Shown piece after piece: positions 57,701 through 60,000 of a stretch of DNA of 60,000 bases. A model generated the notes under the pieces. The model worked only from the letters and a program-made list of their open reading frames with translations, was not told the DNA's origin and made no database searches. Source of the stretch: Antedon mediterranea (lineage: Eukaryota > Echinodermata > Crinoidea > Comatulida > Antedonidae); assembly GCF_964355755.1 (NCBI RefSeq), contig NC_092679.1:5892001-5952000 (forward strand). Reading direction: 5' to 3'. The position numbers and the translations under genes were made by a program. Position 1 is the stretch's first letter; every line of letters starts with the position of its first letter.

Positions 57701-58650
57701 GTTGGTGAATCACACCCCCTACTGGCTTGCCGTTTACAGCAACACCAATCAATACTGTGACATGGTCCAAGTATTTTGTACCTGTGTGGCGGGAAAAAAT
57801 AATTTTATTTGGTAAGTGTACAGGATAATGTAAAAGATACAATTTATCAAGGGGTGCTTATTACAAAGGGTGTTTATTACAAGGGGTGTTTTATCAAGGG
57901 GTGCTTATTACAAAGGGTGTTTTATCAAGGGGTGCTTATTACAAAGGGTGTTTATTACAAGGGGTGTTTTATCAAGGGGTTTTATTACAAGGGGTGTTTC
58001 ATCAAGGGGTGTTTATTACAAAGGGTGTTTTATCAAGGGGTGTTTTATCAAGGGGGGTTTATTACAAGGAGTGTTTTATCAAGGGGTGTTTATTTCAAAG
58101 GGTTTTTATTACAAAGGGTGTTTTATCAAGGGGTGTTTTATCAAGGGGAGTTTATCCCAAGGGGTGCTTTATCAAGGGGTGTTTTATCAACGTGTGTTTA
58201 TTACAAAGGGTGTTTATTACAAGGGTGTTTACAAAGGGTGTTTTATCAAGGAGTGTTTTATCAAGGGGTGTTTATTACAAAGGGTGTTTTATCAAGGGGT
58301 GTTTTATCAAGGGGTGTTTATTACAAAGGGTGTTTTATCAAGGGGTGTTTTATCAAGGGGTGCTTTATTACAAGGGGTGCTTTATCAAGGGGTGTTTATT
58401 ACAAGGGGTGTTTATTACAAGGGGTGTTTATTACAAGGGGTGTTTACAATTACAAGGGGTGCTTTATCAAGGGGTGTTTATTACAAGGGGTGTTTATTAC
58501 AAGGGATATTTTATCAAGGGATGTTTATTACAAGGGATGCTTTATGAAGGAGTGTTTATCACAAGGGGTGCTTTATGAAAATACAATAAAAAGTCCTAAA
58601 CCTTCAGTAAATTCCTTGGTACCATCCAGAGGGTCGACCCATATAACAAC
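54608..58650 (-). CDS. BPNT1: 3'(2'),5'-bisphosphate nucleotidase 1, C-terminal two-thirds, four exons
   Basis: Lithium-sensitive, magnesium-dependent phosphatase of the inositol monophosphatase superfamily. It hydrolyses 3'-phosphoadenosine 5'-phosphate to AMP in the cytosol, linked to sulfation metabolism. Exons at 58,602-58,650, 57,486-57,781, 56,943-57,048 and 54,608-54,759 join in frame (603 nt, 200 residues plus stop). Visible motifs are [14 protein letters not shown] (metal and phosphate binding), [28 protein letters not shown] and [17 protein letters not shown] (second metal-site motif). Relative to the usual length of about 308 residues, some 105 N-terminal residues, including the GEE metal motif, lie beyond the right edge. 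INPP1 or BPNT2 are less likely given the DHVTVLIG and VLRVGGAG stretches. Confidence 0.93.
55907..56282 (+). repeat. Class II tRNA-derived SINE, copy 2
   Basis: Head GCGAGTGAGTGGTCAAGCGG and AAGGGTTCGAGGCTCACTCG, body ACGAGTCTTCTCGGATAAGG as in the 21,207 copy. From about 56,125 the 3' half differs from that copy and ends with an AAATAAATAA-type tail. Confidence 0.85.
56560..56894. mobile_element. 335-bp element with perfect 32-bp TIRs
   Basis: Termini 56,560-56,591 (begin CAAAGAACTTATAACAC) and 56,863-56,894 are exact inverted copies. Flanks carry a 7-bp direct repeat CCACCAC (56,553-56,559 and 56,895-56,901). The inside has further imperfect inverted GGCGCC-rich sequence and a run of 17 G (56,730-56,746). 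No ORF. Confidence 0.9.
56943..57048 (-). CDS. BPNT1: BPNT1 exon with [10 protein letters not shown] motif
   Basis: 106 nt encoding [20 protein letters not shown] then [11 protein letters not shown]. The WD-x-x-APE motif supplies a metal-binding Asp. Phase 0 in, phase 1 out. Confidence 0.93.
57160..57455. repeat. About 27-bp minisatellite in BPNT1 intron
   Basis: Degenerate units of GATTTGTCACAAAGGTTCCA with variable spacers, ending about 30 bp from the donor of the central BPNT1 exon. Confidence 0.85.
57486..57781 (-). CDS. BPNT1: BPNT1 central exon
   Basis: 296 nt encoding [57 protein letters not shown] and [13 protein letters not shown]. Phase 1 in, phase 0 out; the donor is GTTAGT. Confidence 0.93.
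57845..58578. repeat. 15/16-bp minisatellite in BPNT1 intron
   Basis: Some 45 units alternating TTATCAAGGGGTGTT and TTATTACAAGGGGTGT, filling most of the intron between the WVDPLDGT exon and the central exon. All three plus-strand frames stay open, giving 225-281-codon ORFs antisense to BPNT1 that I regard as artefacts. Confidence 0.95.
58602..58650 (-). CDS. BPNT1: BPNT1 exon with WVDPLDGT motif
   Basis: 49 nt encoding [16 protein letters not shown]. The two Asp residues of D-P-x-D-G-T bind catalytic metal in this family. Phase 0 in, phase 1 out. The donor is a weak-looking GTTTAG. Confidence 0.9.
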
Positions 58651-60000
58651 CTGAAAAAATACATCAAAAATAATTTTTAAAGTAAGATCATAACAGATCA
58701 AAATAATTTGACAAATTTAGGGATGGTTAATAATAATGTCATCAGCGTGGTATTTCAATACTAATAATACTTATAATCTAAATATAAACAGATAAAAGAA
58801 ATAACCAATACTTAGTATCATTGTCCATCTTTTCAGAAACAAATATACATCCATAACGGTACTTGATATTATAGATAAACAAATAAATTAAAGCATTAAT
58901 TTTTTTAATTCATTCATGACATCAATGTACAATGTTTTGATTATTTTGTTCATCACATATGTTATTTCTCAAGTAATGATGTCAGAGGGTTTTTACAAAA
59001 ACAAAACGAAATTGTCGTAAACAACATGACGACGATAATAACAAACGCGATTAATTTGCAAATTAACAATTTTAATCAAAAATGTCTTTAACTTGTCAAA
59101 TTGTTTCGTAAAACATTATCAACAAACAAGAAAATTAAAATAAATCATTTTGCAATTGCATACATGATGTCATACGGTAGATAACTTATCAATGAATGTT
59201 CTATTTTCATGTTATTATGTCTCATGAACTTTATGACCTTTTAAGGTGTCAAGGTTAGTATTGTACAAACTACTAAAAATGGTACAAACATTTTATTGAA
59301 AATAGTTCATAATTCATCGTTCTAACCTTTACTTTTTCATATTTTTAGATTTTTACTTTTTGCTATTGGGGTTCCAGTTGACTAGTATCTTCTTTATGAA
59401 TTTTTCAGGTAAATCTTTTTTTTTTAAATCCGTTTTTTCTCACGCAATCAAAGTGAAACTACTGTGACATACAAACATTTTTAGGTGACAATATATTTAT
59501 TTATTGTCATTACTAAATACTATTTTTCCTCTCTCTTTTACTATGGATATATTATGTCACCATGGTATTCCGAAATAAAAACATGAATGAATGAATATTG
59601 CATAACGTACCGTAGAAAACATCATACTTGTATGATATCGTCATGGCAATGTATTACAAGTTTAATGTTACATAACACATTACATACAGTAAAGGTGGCA
59701 ATCAACTAAATTCTCCAACAAGATAAAATTTCAAATTAACTACCAACAAACACTCAATTCGATACAGCATTTAAACTGCAACGTTTATTAATAGCAATTC
59801 AATTTGAAGGCGTGCCATACGATATTTATGATTTCCTATCAAGATCAAATCAAATGATGTTAGATTATGTTAAAAATACTGTAAACCCTCAAATAACGTC
59901 AACCCTTTAGTCGTAACCATTAAAAGGCGATCAAGGTATTTTTAACTTAAAAGCACCCTGGATACGAAAATAAACGATCTAAATTTAGATTTGTATTACG
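58651..60000. other. Upstream BPNT1 intron, no exon seen
   Basis: AT-rich, with no splice-bounded frame resembling the N-terminal BPNT1 region (for example a GEE motif) and no RNA gene recognised. Confidence 0.6.

Noticed and set aside
57809-58654. Plus-strand ORFs of 225-281 codons
   Set aside because: They run through the 15/16-bp array inside a BPNT1 intron, antisense to the gene, and are open in three frames at once.

Overview
The window looks like AT-rich nuclear DNA of a marine deuterostome. I favour an echinoderm, but that is inference from gene content, the many small TIR elements and the frequent AGGCCT palindrome. There are no bacterial-style operons: both recognisable genes are intron-rich and lie on the minus strand.

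Gene 1 fills about 1,999-43,652 and reads right to left. I could join 26 exons, each bounded by AG/GT, into one uninterrupted frame of about 1,429 codons. It encodes a secreted papilin/ADAMTS-like extracellular-matrix protein. The domain order is: signal peptide (split over two tiny exons), thrombospondin type-1 (TSP1) repeat, ADAMTS cysteine-rich region, spacer, six more TSP1 repeats, two papilin 'GCC' cysteine modules, five Kunitz inhibitor domains and five thyroglobulin type-1 (TY) domains. The gene may continue left of the window. The run of TY modules after the Kunitz modules, with no Ig or PLAC domain seen, is the most unusual protein feature here.

Gene 2 is the 3' part of BPNT1 (3'(2'),5'-bisphosphate nucleotidase), with four exons between 58,650 and 54,608. 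They contain the WVDPLDGT metal-binding motif, the [10 protein letters not shown] motif and the stop codon. The N-terminal exons lie beyond the right edge.

The 11 kb between the genes (43.7-54.6 kb) and the large introns show no credible further protein gene. They are crowded with mobile and repetitive DNA: a Mutator-like 782-bp element with about 147-bp terminal inverted repeats (TIRs) and a 9-bp target duplication; a 335-bp element with perfect 32-bp TIRs; several MITE families; larger non-autonomous elements of 1.55 and 1.85 kb; a LINE 3' remnant; a 5S-rRNA-derived SINE; several tRNA-derived SINEs; and tRNA-Val-like sequences beside a pair of 330-bp direct repeats. Minisatellites with 17-, 25-, ~31-, ~21-, 39-, ~27- and ~15/16-bp units are also present. 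Several of them stay open in multiple frames and produce spurious ORFs, especially at 1-1,176 and 57.8-58.6 kb.

All calls were made by reading translations, splice sites and repeats by eye. No database search or alignment was run.
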